Assembly: GCA_002104895.1 (NCBI GenBank)
Contig: MCFG01000136.1
Span: 115,001 to 150,026, forward strand
DNA length: 35,026 nucleotides
Source of the DNA: Anaeromyces robustus
Lineage: Eukaryota > Neocallimastigomycota > Neocallimastigomycetes > Neocallimastigales > Neocallimastigaceae
Direction of reading: 5' to 3'
Below the pieces are notes generated by a model. The model searched no databases. It saw nothing but the letters and a program-made list of their open reading frames with translations, and had not been told where the DNA came from. Below are positions 11,765-21,944 of the stretch, in pieces (position 1 is the first letter of the stretch; each line of letters opens with the position of its first letter). The translations under genes were made by a program, and so were the position numbers.

Positions 11765-13339
11765 ATGAACTCATTTCAATTGTTAGTTTGTGTTACAGCC
11801 TCATTTTGTGGGCTTCTTTTCGGTTATGAAGTTGGTGTCATGAATGTTGTTAACACTATGGATGCCTTCAACATTTACTTTGGTTTAAATAAATGGGATG
11901 GTTCTTCTGTTAATGAATATGGTAAGAACCCAGCCGAAGATAAGGATCACCCAAATGCTACCGAATTATTCTACCGTTCATTACAAGAAGGTACTGATAA
12001 AGATTGGAGATCAGGTATGATTAATTCAGCTTTCCTTTTAGGTTCTGTTCTTGGTGCTCTTGTTGCTACCTACTTTGGTGAAAAATACGGTCGTAGAAAC
12101 AGTATTATTGTTGGTGCTTGTATTTTCATTGTTGGTATTTTCCTTGAAGCTTTCTCTCCAGCAAACTACCTCTTCATTTCCTTTGGTCGTATTGTTGCTG
12201 GTATTGCTATTGGTTTAAACAGTGTCATTGCTCCAACTTATATTTCTGAAGTTGCTCCAGCCAAATACAGAGGTACTCTTTCTTCTTGTTATCAACTTAT
12301 GACTACTTTCGGTATTGTTATTGCTGCTGCTATTAATTCTATCATTTGGTACAAGACTAATTTCAAACCAGAAGGTTTAGCTAATGCTAAGGAAACAAGA
12401 AAAGGTCATGAAGAAGATCAACTTGACAATATGGAATGGAAACTTGCTCTTTTAATGCAACTTGTTCCAGGTATTGGTCTTGCTGTTCTTATGTTCTTCC
12501 TTCCAAAATCACCAAGATGGTTATGTTCTAAGGACCGTGATGAAGAAGCTGCTGAAGTTCTTGCTAAGCTTAATGCTACCTCTTCTTCTGATTCTCTTGT
12601 CCAAGAAGAACTTAAGGCCATTCAAGAAGATGTTGCTTCTACTCGTGCTGCTGGTTCTTCCTCTGTTAGTGAACTTTTCAGTTCAGTTGTTCGTCGTCGT
12701 ACTTTCATTACCTTCCTTATGCAATTATTCCAACAATGGACTGGTATTAACCAAATTATGTATTACCAATCTCAAGTATACGAAAGAATGGGTTTCACTA
12801 AATTCACATCTACTTGTGTTTTACCAATTATTAACAATTTAGTTAACTTTGTCTCTACCTTCCCAGGTATGTGGGGTATTGAAAAGTTAGGTCGTAAAAC
12901 TTTATTAGTTATTGGTGCTATAATGATGGCTGTTTTCCATTTAGGTGTTTTCATTTGCTCTACTCAAACTCAAAAGGAACAAGATAATCCAGCTATTAAG
13001 GTTGCTAATTCTTGGAAGATTGCTGCTGTTATCTGTATTTTCTGTTTCGTCTTCTCCTTCGCTTGGACTTGGGGTCCAGTTCCATGGGTCTACCAAGCTG
13101 AAGTCTTCCCACTCCGTGTTAGAGTTAAGGGTTCTGCTGTTGGTAGTTTATCTAACTACTTCAACAACTGGATTCTTACTTTCCTTGGTCCATACCTTAT
13201 GACCCACTGGAAGAAATATACTTTCCTTCTTTTCGCTGTCTGCTGTTTCATTGCATGGGCCTACTCTCAATTCTACGTTATTGAATCTAAGGGTCTTAAC
13301 TTAGAAGAAATGGATGCTAAGATGTCTGGTAAAGCTTAA
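11765..13339 (+). CDS. MFS sugar transporter (sugar porter family)
   Basis: A 524-residue single-exon gene encodes a 12-helix major facilitator of the sugar porter type, expected to move hexose or related sugars into the cell across the plasma membrane. Helix 1 contains 'FCGLLFGYEVGVMN' (14-27). A long first outer loop (about 37-80) carries an N-glycosylation site NAT (64-66). Family signatures follow in order: 'GEKYGRR' (105-111), 'GRIVAGIAIG' (141-150), 'SEVAPAKYRG' (161-170), 'PKSPRW' (247-252, usually PESPR), the sugar-site motif 'QQWTGINQIMYY' (323-334), 'LGRK' (375-378), 'PWVYQAEVFPLRVR' (440-453) and the closing 'ESKGLNLEEM' (507-516). The length is normal. Codons are biased to GGT, GCT, TTC, CTT and CCA, unlike the ankyrin genes, which suggests strong expression. 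The exact substrate cannot be read from the sequence. Confidence 0.95.
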   Translation: MNSFQLLVCVTASFCGLLFGYEVGVMNVVNTMDAFNIYFGLNKWDGSSVNEYGKNPAEDKDHPNATELFYRSLQEGTDKDWRSGMINSAFLLGSVLGALVATYFGEKYGRRNSIIVGACIFIVGIFLEAFSPANYLFISFGRIVAGIAIGLNSVIAPTYISEVAPAKYRGTLSSCYQLMTTFGIVIAAAINSIIWYKTNFKPEGLANAKETRKGHEEDQLDNMEWKLALLMQLVPGIGLAVLMFFLPKSPRWLCSKDRDEEAAEVLAKLNATSSSDSLVQEELKAIQEDVASTRAAGSSSVSELFSSVVRRRTFITFLMQLFQQWTGINQIMYYQSQVYERMGFTKFTSTCVLPIINNLVNFVSTFPGMWGIEKLGRKTLLVIGAIMMAVFHLGVFICSTQTQKEQDNPAIKVANSWKIAAVICIFCFVFSFAWTWGPVPWVYQAEVFPLRVRVKGSAVGSLSNYFNNWILTFLGPYLMTHWKKYTFLLFAVCCFIAWAYSQFYVIESKGLNLEEMDAKMSGKA

Positions 13340-13346
13340 GTGCCCT

Positions 13347-13352
13347 AATAAA
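13347..13352 (+). terminator. Poly(A) signal of the transporter gene
   Basis: AATAAA occurs 8 bp after the transporter stop codon, with a second AATAAA about 12 bp further on. The match and place suit eukaryotic 3'-end formation, though the motif is common by chance here. Confidence 0.45.
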
Positions 13353-13421
13353 AAATGAATAAAAAGTACAAACAACAATTGAAATTAATTAAATATAAAA
13401 CATATAAAAAAATAAAAATAG

Positions 13422-13641
13422 ATTAGTTAATAATTTTAATAATTAAAGAACATTAATTTAATATATTAGAAAAAATATTAGTTAATAGTTTTAATAATTA
13501 AAGAACATTAATTTAATATATTAGAAAAAATATTAGTTAATAGTTTTAATAATTAAAGAACATTAATTTAATATATTAGAAAAAATATTAGTTAATAGTT
13601 TTAATAATTAAAGAACATTAATTTAATATATTAGAAAAAAT
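13422..13641. repeat. 55-bp minisatellite, four copies
   Basis: The unit includes TTAATAATTAAAGAACATTA followed by ATTTAATATATTAGAAAAAA. The AAAGAA word recurs at 13445, 13500, 13555 and 13610, so the period is exactly 55 bp. Copies two to four are nearly identical and the first is slightly diverged. It lies about 80 bp downstream of the transporter stop. Confidence 0.92.
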
Positions 13642-14991
13642 ATGTTTTTTATTGTTTTTTTGTTTAATTAAGATTTATTATAAATTAATAACTTTTTAAA
13701 CACCTTTTTTTTCAATACTTAACATATTTTTAATAATTAATTATTACTAATTAAATTTAAAAAAATGAAAAGTAAATAGTATAATATAGTATTATTTATT
13801 TAAAAAAAACGAAAAAAAAATAAAATATTACTTTTATAAAAAAGGTAATACAAACTTATCCTAACTTAACTTAACAACAAAAACTTAACTTAACTTAAAA
13901 TTAATTATATTTGTTTTTAAATAATATTAATTAATAAATAAAATTAATATAAAAACAAAATAAAAAGATAGTGTTTTTGTATTTTTTTTAGTGTAAGAAT
14001 TAAACTAATTAATACTATTTAAAATGTGTAAAGTTTTTATAAATTATATAAAATTTTGTTTTTTGTTTATAGTATATTTTTTATTAAATACTAATATTAT
14101 AATAAATGTTATAGATTTTAATTATTGAAAATAATTAAATTAGGAGATTATAATGTTTATGATATTTTTTAAGATTTAATTTAAAGAAAATAATAATTTA
14201 TTCATCAAAAAATAATAATATAAATAATTAACTATTAATGATAATAAATTCAACTGATAAATAAAAAGAATATTTAAAAAACTTTTTTTTTAATGAAATA
14301 AAAAAAAAGTTTTTTAATTATTTTGTATTAATATAATCCATTAATTAATTTTTTATTTATTTATTAATTTTTTTAATTTAATTTTAGAATTTTTTTCCTT
14401 AATAAGTTTATATTAAATTTTATTATATACATAGTTAAAAGATAAAAATAAAGAGTTGAAGAAAATTTAATAAGAATATTTATGAAAATATATATATTCT
14501 TAATTGTTATATAATGATAATTTTAATAGAAAAAATAAAATAAAATAAAATATAAAATTTTAGACAATATATAATTTTAAGGATAAACTATTTATTAATA
14601 TTTATTAAATATTTTTATTTAATATATCATAAAAGGATTTAATATAATTATTTAATGAAACTATTTAATAATTCTATTTAATTAGAATATATTAATTAAA
14701 TATTTTAATAACAATTTTTGTTATTAAAATATTTAATAATTATATAATTGTTATTTAAATAAATTGATGTATTTTTAAAAAAAGTACAATTTAATTTAAT
14801 AATTTATATATTTTATTAAAGTATTGTACAATTTTTTATTATTTTGTATATTTTGATATATACTTTAAATTAAATTAGAGTCATTTATATTAGAAGATAT
14901 AATAGACGTTAATATTTTCCTCTTTTTATTTTTATTACATATAATGTGTATCAATGAGAAATTTATAAATATTAATGCATAATTATACCAC
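13642..14991. other. AT-rich spacer, no gene seen
   Basis: The spacer holds short CTTAACTTAA repeats near 13860-13900, a hairpin-like CTTTTTTTTTAATG...AAAAAAAAGTT near 14281-14315, and many Asn/Ile/Lys-only open stretches. No frame has a believable composition. Confidence 0.5.
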
Positions 14992-15254
14992 TCATTTTTG
15001 AATTAACTTTAATCCTGACAGAATAGTATTAACTTGACCATTTTTATCACTAAAATTAAAATTAATATCAGCTCCATGTAATAATAAATATTCTGCAAGT
15101 TCAAATTGACTTTTTGAGAAAGTACAAACAATGAGTGTGACTGATTCTTTTTTTATTCAACTTGGAATTATATAATTGAAATTTCCATAACCAACTACAT
15201 CAAGAACTTTTACAATTTTTTTAACAGGAATATTTTTATAAATTAAATAGGATA
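14992..15254 (-). pseudogene. Ankyrin-family gene fragment
   Basis: Read on this strand the fragment gives ankyrin sequence: 'ESVTLIVCTFSKSQFELAEY' then 'LLLHGADINFNFSDKNGQV', ending in TGA at 14992-14994. It is clearly homologous to 19930-20170, which reads '...NKFLLAEYLIYKGADVNFSF'. It carries an in-frame TGA at 15157-15159 and has no start. The paralogue's in-frame stop at 20146-20148 corresponds here to a sense Lys codon. This is a relic of a second, older copy of the same gene family. Confidence 0.75.
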
Positions 15255-15799
15255 ATATATTAAATTAAAATAAAATAAATAAATAAATAATGATATTTAA
15301 TTACAATATTATTTATTTTTCATCATTAATTAATTATTTATTTGATTATATTATTATTATTACAATTATTATTATAAATATATATATTTATATATTATAA
15401 TAGAACTTTTTAACATTAATTCCCATTACACCGACTAATATAATTAAAAAAAAAGAAAAATAAAAAAAGGTATAATAAATAATATATAATATATTTATTT
15501 ATTTTGATTATTTATATATTCAAGTTTATTACATAATTAAGTTAAAAATACATATATATATATATATTTGATTATTTATAATATATATTTATTTGATTTT
15601 TTAGTATATATCAAATTTAACATATTATAATATATCTGTAATATTATATATTAAAAACTTTTTAGAAAAATATATTATATTATTTAATAATATTTAATAA
15701 CACTATATATTAAAAATACTTATAAAATATTTAGTTAATTTTTATCAATTTTTTAAAGTTATTTTAAAAATAATTTTTATTTTCATTAATTGTTATATA
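15255..15799. other. Duplicated AT-rich 3' flank
   Basis: There is no gene. From about 15480 the sequence resembles 19190-19500, the DNA downstream of the paralogous ankyrin gene, including the AAGTTAAAAATACAT, TTGATTATTTATAATATATA and TTTTTATCAATTTTTTAA blocks. This supports a duplicated segment rather than two independent genes. Confidence 0.55.
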
Positions 15800-15911
15800 A
15801 ATTAGTAATCATTCATAGAATTTATTAATACTTCAAGTAATTTTCCAACTTTTGTCTTATTAATTTTAATACAATTTCTTTTTGTTGTTTCAATAAATCA
15901 GTGTTCTCCAT
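15800..15911 (-). pseudogene. Internally deleted ankyrin gene copy
   Basis: The first 20 codons read 'MENTDLLKQQKEIVLKLIRQ', almost identical to the start of the gene at 21152. They then jump straight into sequence matching the last codons of that gene (19529-19582). The junction lies at TTTTGT (15850-15855), a word present at both matching points of the paralogue (19577-19582 and 21091-21096), so about 1.5 kb was lost between 6-bp microhomologies. The join is out of frame and a stop occurs 28 codons after the ATG. It is non-functional. Confidence 0.85.
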
Positions 15912-16497
15912 TTTTTTTATTTATTTAACTATTTAACTAATTTTCAAAATAAAAACTAATAATTTTTATATAATTAATTAACTTTTTATTTTAATATATA
16001 TATTTTCTAAATTCCTTTTTATCTTTTATTTAGTATTTATAAATAAATAAAAAAGAAAAAAAAAGTATAAGCAAAATTATTGTAGATATATAAGATAAAC
16101 AAACAAAAAAAAATAAATTTAAAAGTGTTAAACTAAAATAAGTGAATAAGATATTATATGAATTTGCATAATATTTTAATATTTTTGTAAATATTTCTAT
16201 TATATTAAATATATCAAATAAATAAAACAAGATGTTTTTTATAATAATTAATAAATTTTATTATAAAAATTATTTAATAATAAAATATTTAATAATTATA
16301 TTTAAGTTATATTTTTTTTCGATAACTGTATAATATTAAAAAAGAAATAAATTATTATTTATTAAAAATAAATTATATAATTAATTAGTATAATTTAATA
16401 ATAAAAGTCCAACCAAAAATACAAGTCAGAATATAAAAACATAAAAGAATATAAATATATAAAAATAAATAATAGAAAAAAAAGAAAGAAATGATAA

Positions 16498-16504
<7 letters not shown>
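15912..16504. other. Duplicated 5' flank and AT-rich spacer
   Basis: 15912-16080 matches 21153-21320 closely (TTTTTATATAATTAATTAAC, TATATATATTTTCTAAATTC, TCTTTTATTTAGTA), so it is the shared upstream region of the ankyrin copies. The Phe/Ile/Leu-rich frame read on the minus strand over 16030-16230 is not believed. The rest is AT-rich without a gene. Confidence 0.55.

Positions 16505-16535
<31 letters not shown>
16505..16535. repeat. 31-nt poly-A tract
   Basis: An uninterrupted A run lies directly before the inverted repeat at 16548. Tracts of this length are prone to slippage and to assembly error. Confidence 0.9.
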
Positions 16536-16538
<3 letters not shown>

Positions 16539-16547
16539 TAATAAATT

Positions 16548-16615
16548 GATGGTTAGAATATATAAATATTATTAATATTTTTTTAAATTTCAAATATTTT
16601 TATATTCTAACCATC
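16548..16615. other. 23-bp near-perfect inverted repeat
   Basis: GATGGTTAGAATATATAAAT (from 16548) is complementary to the end of the segment, 16593-16615, with one mismatch over 23 bp. A third copy of the arm (GGTTAGAATATATAAATATT) occurs at 16887-16907, so the three copies bracket the insertion described next. It may be a terminal repeat of a small element. Confidence 0.75.
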
Positions 16616-16690
16616 AGTAAATAATGGATGTGACCCATTTCACCAACTTAATATACGAAAACTTACACTTTTTAAAAAATACGCCATATT

Positions 16691-16863
16691 AAAAAAGTAA
16701 TTATTTTATTTTAATAAATAATAAATAATAAATAATAAATAATAAATAATAAATAATAAATAATAAATAATAAATAATAAATAATAAATAATAAAAAAAT
16801 AAATAAAATAATGTATACATATTTTATTTAGCCACAAAAAAAACGTGATCTGGTGAATGGGAA
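16691..16863 (-). mobile_element. Short retroelement-like insertion with target duplication
   Basis: The 173-bp segment is flanked by exact direct copies of ACGCCATATTA (16681-16691 and 16864-16874). The paralogous block at 21349-21362 has a single ACGCCATTATAAAT, which looks like the empty site. On the minus strand the insert starts with about 60 bp of less AT-rich sequence (TTCCCATTCACCAGATCACG) and ends in about twelve copies of the heptamer ATTTATT. A non-coding body plus a simple-repeat tail plus a target duplication is the signature of a 5'-truncated non-LTR element or SINE. It encodes no protein. Confidence 0.5.
16712..16795. repeat. AATAAAT heptanucleotide array
   Basis: About twelve perfect copies of AATAAAT (TTATTTA on the other strand) form the tail side of the insertion described above. 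It is the same heptamer as in the large array at 33474-33770. Confidence 0.92.
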
Positions 16864-16907
16864 ACGCCATATTATAAATTGAAGAGGTTAGAATATATAA
16901 ATATTAT

Positions 16908-18048
16908 ATGATTTTTTTTCTAATTAATTTATTTTATTTATTTAATAAATAAATCAATAAATTATATATTCAAGGCTATATTTATATAAAAAAGATAAGA
17001 ATATTATATATAATGTAAATAAAAATTTTACATGAAAGAATTTAATTTAAACTAATAATGTATATAATATTTATATAGTGAAAATAAAAAGTTTTTAATA
17101 ATAGTAAAATATTAATAAATATTATAATCCTAAAATCACCATATATATTAATTAACACATAATATAATATTTTCATTCTAAGTATTATCTATATATAAAT
17201 TAGTAAAAAATAAAAATTAAAAATTATACATATCTAAATAATAATAAATTAAATCTTATATATATATATAACTATAAGTGAAGAAATGTAGTACAATAAA
17301 AATTTATAATAAATATAGATAAAGTAATAATAACTATCTACTATCTAATAATAAAAAAATAATAATAATAAATCTAATACTAAGAAAAATATATGCTAAT
17401 ATAAAAATAATACATTTATTCTAAATATTACATGAATTATGAATTATTACAAAAAATTATTATTACATGATATTGTTATATATATATTATGATTAGTTAA
17501 TATCCCATACACTATAATTAATTCATTGCATATATTTAATCAGTTTAAACATTTTTAAACATGAAAAGTTTTATATATATTATATATATAGTATATGTTA
17601 TTATATCCACAATTACATGTATGTAATATGTAATATCATAATTACATTTTAATCAGATAATGCTTGAATAGTTATGTTTGGTACTTTATTGTATTTCACA
17701 AAAATATAACATAATCACATAGCTCTTAGATATTTAAATATTATATGTTACATTACATATATATTATTATTTTTATTATTTATTCATAAAAGTTTCAAAC
17801 TTTAAACTTTTTTAACTTTATATAACTTTAATTTTTAATTGAAATTTTAATTATATTTTTAATTATGATTCATTTTTATATGATTAACAACAATAAAGAA
17901 AGTTTATAATTATTATCATTGTAAATATTAAATCAAATTATCTATTTTATTATTATTTTATTATTTTATTATTCTATATTATTATTTCTATAATTATTAT
18001 TATGATTACTATAATTATGATTATAAAATAATTTAATACTATTAATTA
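16908..18048. other. AT-rich spacer including duplicated segment end
   Basis: About 17010-17150 matches 21770-21925 (TTTACATGAAAGAATTTAA, ATATTTATATAGTGAAAATA, TTTTTAATAATAGTA). It then diverges where the second block enters its palindrome. Beyond that are only TATA-like words and ATT runs (17940-18000). No gene is seen. Confidence 0.5.
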
Positions 18049-18171
18049 TTAAATTTTATTAATTATCTTAAATTCTTTTATTTCATTATCATATTGTTTT
18101 TTAGTATTCTCATTAAAATCGTCATAATTTCCATTTTTATTAAATAAATATTTACTAAATTTAATTAGAGA
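18049..18171 (-). pseudogene. Short coding remnant, unrecognised
   Basis: An open stretch of about 40 codons without an ATG reads with 'KFSKYLFNKNGNYDDFNENT' and ends at TAA 18049-18051. Upstream, a different frame reads 'RKTILKYNL', suggesting a frameshift. The mix of charged and aromatic residues resembles the decayed local genes. It is too short to classify. Confidence 0.25.
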
Positions 18172-18399
18172 TTATACTTTAAAATTGTCTTTCGTTTATT
18201 ATTAACTCCGTATTAAATTTAAAATTTGTATTATTTTCATAATTTTATTAATATGGCCTAATTAAATTAACAAAACGAAATACTGTTCTTTATTGTTTAA
18301 CCCTAAAATTTATAATTGCTAGTAGAAACTCTAAATGTTCTTAAAGATTAAGTTGATTTAATTAATAATATCAATAAAAATTATATTAATAATCCAAAT

Positions 18400-18618
18400 A
18401 AATTTAATTAATTGTAAAATAAATAGAAAATATTTAGAAAAGCTTAAAAATACTGTTAAAAAATTAGCTATAATAAATTACAATATAACGATTTTCCAAG
18501 AAGAGAGTTTAGTATTGATAATATATATATACTTATGAAAAATATTGTAGAGAAAAATATAAGTATGAATACATTAAATAATGTCAATATTTTTTTGGAG
18601 CAAGAATATAATTCGTAG
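18400..18618 (+). pseudogene. Short coding remnant, unrecognised
   Basis: A first piece (about 18400-18480) contains 'NRKYLEKLKNTVKKLA'. A second frame, open from 18460 to TAG 18616-18618, contains 'YNDFPRREFSIDNIYILMKN' followed by a polar helix-like tail. The composition is richer than the surrounding AT noise, which argues for a decayed gene broken by a frameshift. There is no ATG at a useful place and no recognised family. Confidence 0.3.
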
Positions 18619-19528
18619 ATATAAAAAAACATATATAAAAAAATTACTAATATTATATTTTAGATTTGAAAAAAAAGTTTAAATATTTAATAGTTAATAT
18701 ACTTTTTGTATATTTTATAGCAATTTTATAACTAACAAAAATATTAATTTTTCAATAAATATTATTTTAAATTAATAATTCATTAAAATTTTTTTATTTA
18801 TAAAATAAATTAATAATTTTTATTTAAAAAGTGTACTATAGTGAAATATATATTATATATTATGTAGTTAATTGGATTACATTTTTGTTAATGTAAATAT
18901 TATTATTCATATTTAAAAACTCATTTAATTTAATGGTTAATAATATAAAATATAAATTTATTATAATTTATATTATATTAATATGAATATATTAATATAA
19001 ATATTTATATGAGTATTGAAATATATATTTAAGAGGATATACAATAAACAAAAAAATATTAAATATTTAATATTTAAATTATTATATCTTTAATAAATAT
19101 TTATTAAGTATATATTATTAAATTACATCCAACATAACGTTTATTGAATGAATATTGTATTTTGATTATAAATATATAAAAATTATTTATAATATTTATT
19201 TATTTATTTATATTATTTATATACCCAAATAAATTGCATAATAAAGTTAAAATACATTATTACATACACATTTTGATTAATTATAATATATATTTTTTGC
19301 TTTTATATAATATTTATTATATATGTAATATTATATATTAAAAGCTTTTAAAAAAATATATATATTACTATTTAATAATATTTAATAATACATATTAAAA
19401 CTTTTTAATAAAAATATTTAATAATCATTGTATAATAAATTAAAAACTATAAGTTTTTTTATCAATTTTTTAATCTATTTTAAAAATAATTTTTATTTTT
19501 ATATTAATTATTTAAAAAAAATTTTTAA
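18619..19528. other. AT-rich spacer, no gene seen
   Basis: TATA/ATT-rich DNA with no believable frame. From about 19190 it is the counterpart of 15480-15800 in the other duplicated block. Confidence 0.5.
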
Positions 19529-21152
19529 TTAATTATCATTCATAGAATTTATTAATGCTTCAAGTAATTTACCAACTTTTGTATTTTCAAATACTCTTTG
19601 AATTAAACTATTATCGTTTAAATTGTAAAGATATTCGAATAAATTTTGATTTTAACATTTTCTTCTTTATTATCTTTATTATATAAAATATCTATTAAAG
19701 AAAGATTATTAACAATTAATGAAGTTGTATACCATTCATCATTAAATTGTTCTGGTGGTAAAATTTTAAAAATTTCTTCAAGTAAATCATTTTTATAATT
19801 TTGAATTAAACCGGTCATTAAATTATCAGAATAGTAAAAACTGTTAATTTTCCCCTTTTTTAAATATAATCTTTCAATAATATATTTAATATTTATATTA
19901 TTTAATATCTTATCATTATATAAATAATTAAGAATAGTATTAAATTGATTATTTATATCACTAAAACTAAAATTAACATCAGCTCCTTTGTATATTAGAT
20001 ATTCTGCTAAAAGAAATTTATTTTTTGAAATAGCATATATTACTGGTGTGACAGGAACTTTTTTAATCAAATTTGGAACAATATAATTGTAATTTTCATA
20101 TTCAACAATTCTAATAATATTTATAATTTCGTTACAAGGAACATTTTAAAAAATTAAAAAAGATAATATATCAAAGTTAAATATATGTAAATCTTTTAAA
20201 AAAAACTTATTATCATTGAGATACTTTTTTAATTTTTCAAAATTATTATTATCAATAAAATTTGTGATATTTGTTACTTTTTCAATAGCAAATTTATTAA
20301 TTTCATCGGTTATAAAATCTCTATCAAAAGGAATATTTAATTCCTTCTTGAAAATTTTCATAAAAATAGAATATTTTCTTTCTCCTATTACGATGGGAAC
20401 ATTAGTATAAAAAATATAACCAAGTAAATGATTTAAATTTTCCTTAAGATTATTATAATCTTCATATTGAAAAATATATTCAACTTCTTTATATTTTTTT
20501 TTTCATAAAGAGCTCTGTAATACCATTCACACTGAATATCAATTTTTTGTTTTTCTTTAACAATCATTCTGTTAAATTCAATAGTACTTATTGGATAATT
20601 TGTTTTATACAGAGTTAATAAATTTATAATAAATTTATTATTGAAAATGAAATGTTCCAAAAGAACTTTTATTAAATCAAAATCCAAATTACTTATAAAA
20701 CCTTTATATTTAATATTTTTTATATTAAATCCATGATGTAATAAAAATTTTAACATTTTTCTACTTAGTAAACCCTGTTGATGTAAATGAAATATTATAT
20801 CATATCCATCAATATCCATATTAATATCTCCTCCATTTTCTAAAATTAATTCTGCTAAATCATAATTTAATTTTATTAATGATAATAAAAGAGGTGAAAT
20901 GTTATTACCATCAAAAAAAGAGATATAGTTTAATGTATGATAACCTCCTTTCTCGTATATAAACTTAACCATTTCGGATGATAGATTTTTGTCAATAACA
21001 TAAAGTAATAAATCATTTTGATTATTTGTATAAATTTTTTCTAATGATATATCATTCATTAAAATATAATTATTTAACTCTCTAATATTATTTTGTCTTA
21101 TTAATTTTAATATAATTTCTTTTTGTTGTTTCAATAAATCAGTGTTCTCCAT
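19529..21152 (-). pseudogene. Divergent ankyrin-repeat protein, frameshifted
   Basis: The gene starts at ATG 21152 (MENTDLLKQQKEI) and reads cleanly for about 220 codons. An N-terminal helical region leads to 'YHTLNYISFFDGNNISPLLL' and 'YDLAELILENGGDINMDIDG', then a repeat-like 'LLSRKMLKFLLHHGFNI'. The frame is lost in a poly-A run near 20487-20500. It resumes in another frame through ATG 20361, with 'HIFNFDILSFLIF' ending in an in-frame TAA (20146-20148). It continues without a further shift into 'VTPVIYAISKNKFLLAEYLI' and 'YKGADVNFSFSD', until a second shift near 19640. The final frame reads '...KVGKLLEALINSMNDN' to TAA 19529. About 540 codons in all are repaired by two shifts and one stop. 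Ankyrin repeats normally mediate protein contacts. Paralogues lie at 14992, 15800 and 23954-28094. Confidence 0.8.
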
Positions 21153-21888
21153 TTTTTTTATTTATATAATTATTTAACTACCTTTTAAAATAAAAACTAA
21201 TAATTTTTATATAATTAATTAACTTTTTATTTTAATATATATATTTTCTAAATTCTTTTTTATCTTTTATTTAGTAATTATAAATAAATAAAAAAGAAAA
21301 GAAATAAAAAGTATAAACAATAAAAAATAGCAATATATAAATAAATAAACGCCATTATAAATACTTTAAAATGATTCGTTGATTTTTTTAATTTATTAAA
21401 TTTTTTTAAATATAATTTTTATGGAACAATTTGAAAATAAAATAGTGAATAAATGATAGAAAAAAAAATAGAAATAAAAAAGTAATATTAAAAAATATTT
21501 TTGCTAAAAAAAAATTTTTTTTTATATTTATATTTATATTATTGAATATATAATAATTTCCAATTAAAGTATTATTAACTAGATGATAATATATCGTTTT
21601 TTTTATCATCAATTATTAATTATTTCAAAATAAAAAAAAAAAAATAAAAACTATATAAAAATAATATATTTATATTATTAAATACATTATTAGTTAATAA
21701 TAATCTATGTAAATTCTTATAAAAACAATTATATATATAAATAACTAAATAAATAGATATCCATATAAATATAATGTTAATAAAAAATTTACATAAAAGA
21801 ATTTAAGTTAATAATCTATATAAATAATATTTATATAGTGGAAATAAAATTGAAATAAAATTTTTTAATAATAGTAGAAAAATTAATA
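21153..21888. other. Shared upstream region of the ankyrin copies
   Basis: 21153-21320 is the near-identical counterpart of 15912-16080 and presumably carries the promoter of the ankyrin pseudogene. 21349-21362 looks like the empty target site of the insertion at 16691. 21770-21888 matches 17010-17120. The Phe/Ile-rich minus frame at 21406-21612 is not believed. Confidence 0.5.
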
Positions 21889-21944
21889 AATATCATAATC
21901 TTAAGACCATAATATATATATTATGGTCTTAAGATTATGATATT
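21889..21944. other. 56-bp perfect palindrome
   Basis: Bases 21889-21916 are exactly complementary to 21917-21944, with no spacer and no mismatch. The core words are CATAATCTTAAGACCATAAT and its complement. It touches the ATG at 21945. The left arm continues the segment shared with 17010-17150, where only a diverged single arm is present, so the right arm looks like a new inverted copy made at the breakpoint. Confidence 0.95.

Noticed and set aside
12418-13202. Alternative frames inside the sugar transporter on both strands
   Set aside because: Shadows of a strongly supported gene.
16548-16907. A classic MITE with terminal inverted repeats
   Set aside because: The repeat arms match, but inner sequence is not symmetrical and the clean target duplication lies inside, around 16691-16863; a retroposed insert explains it better.
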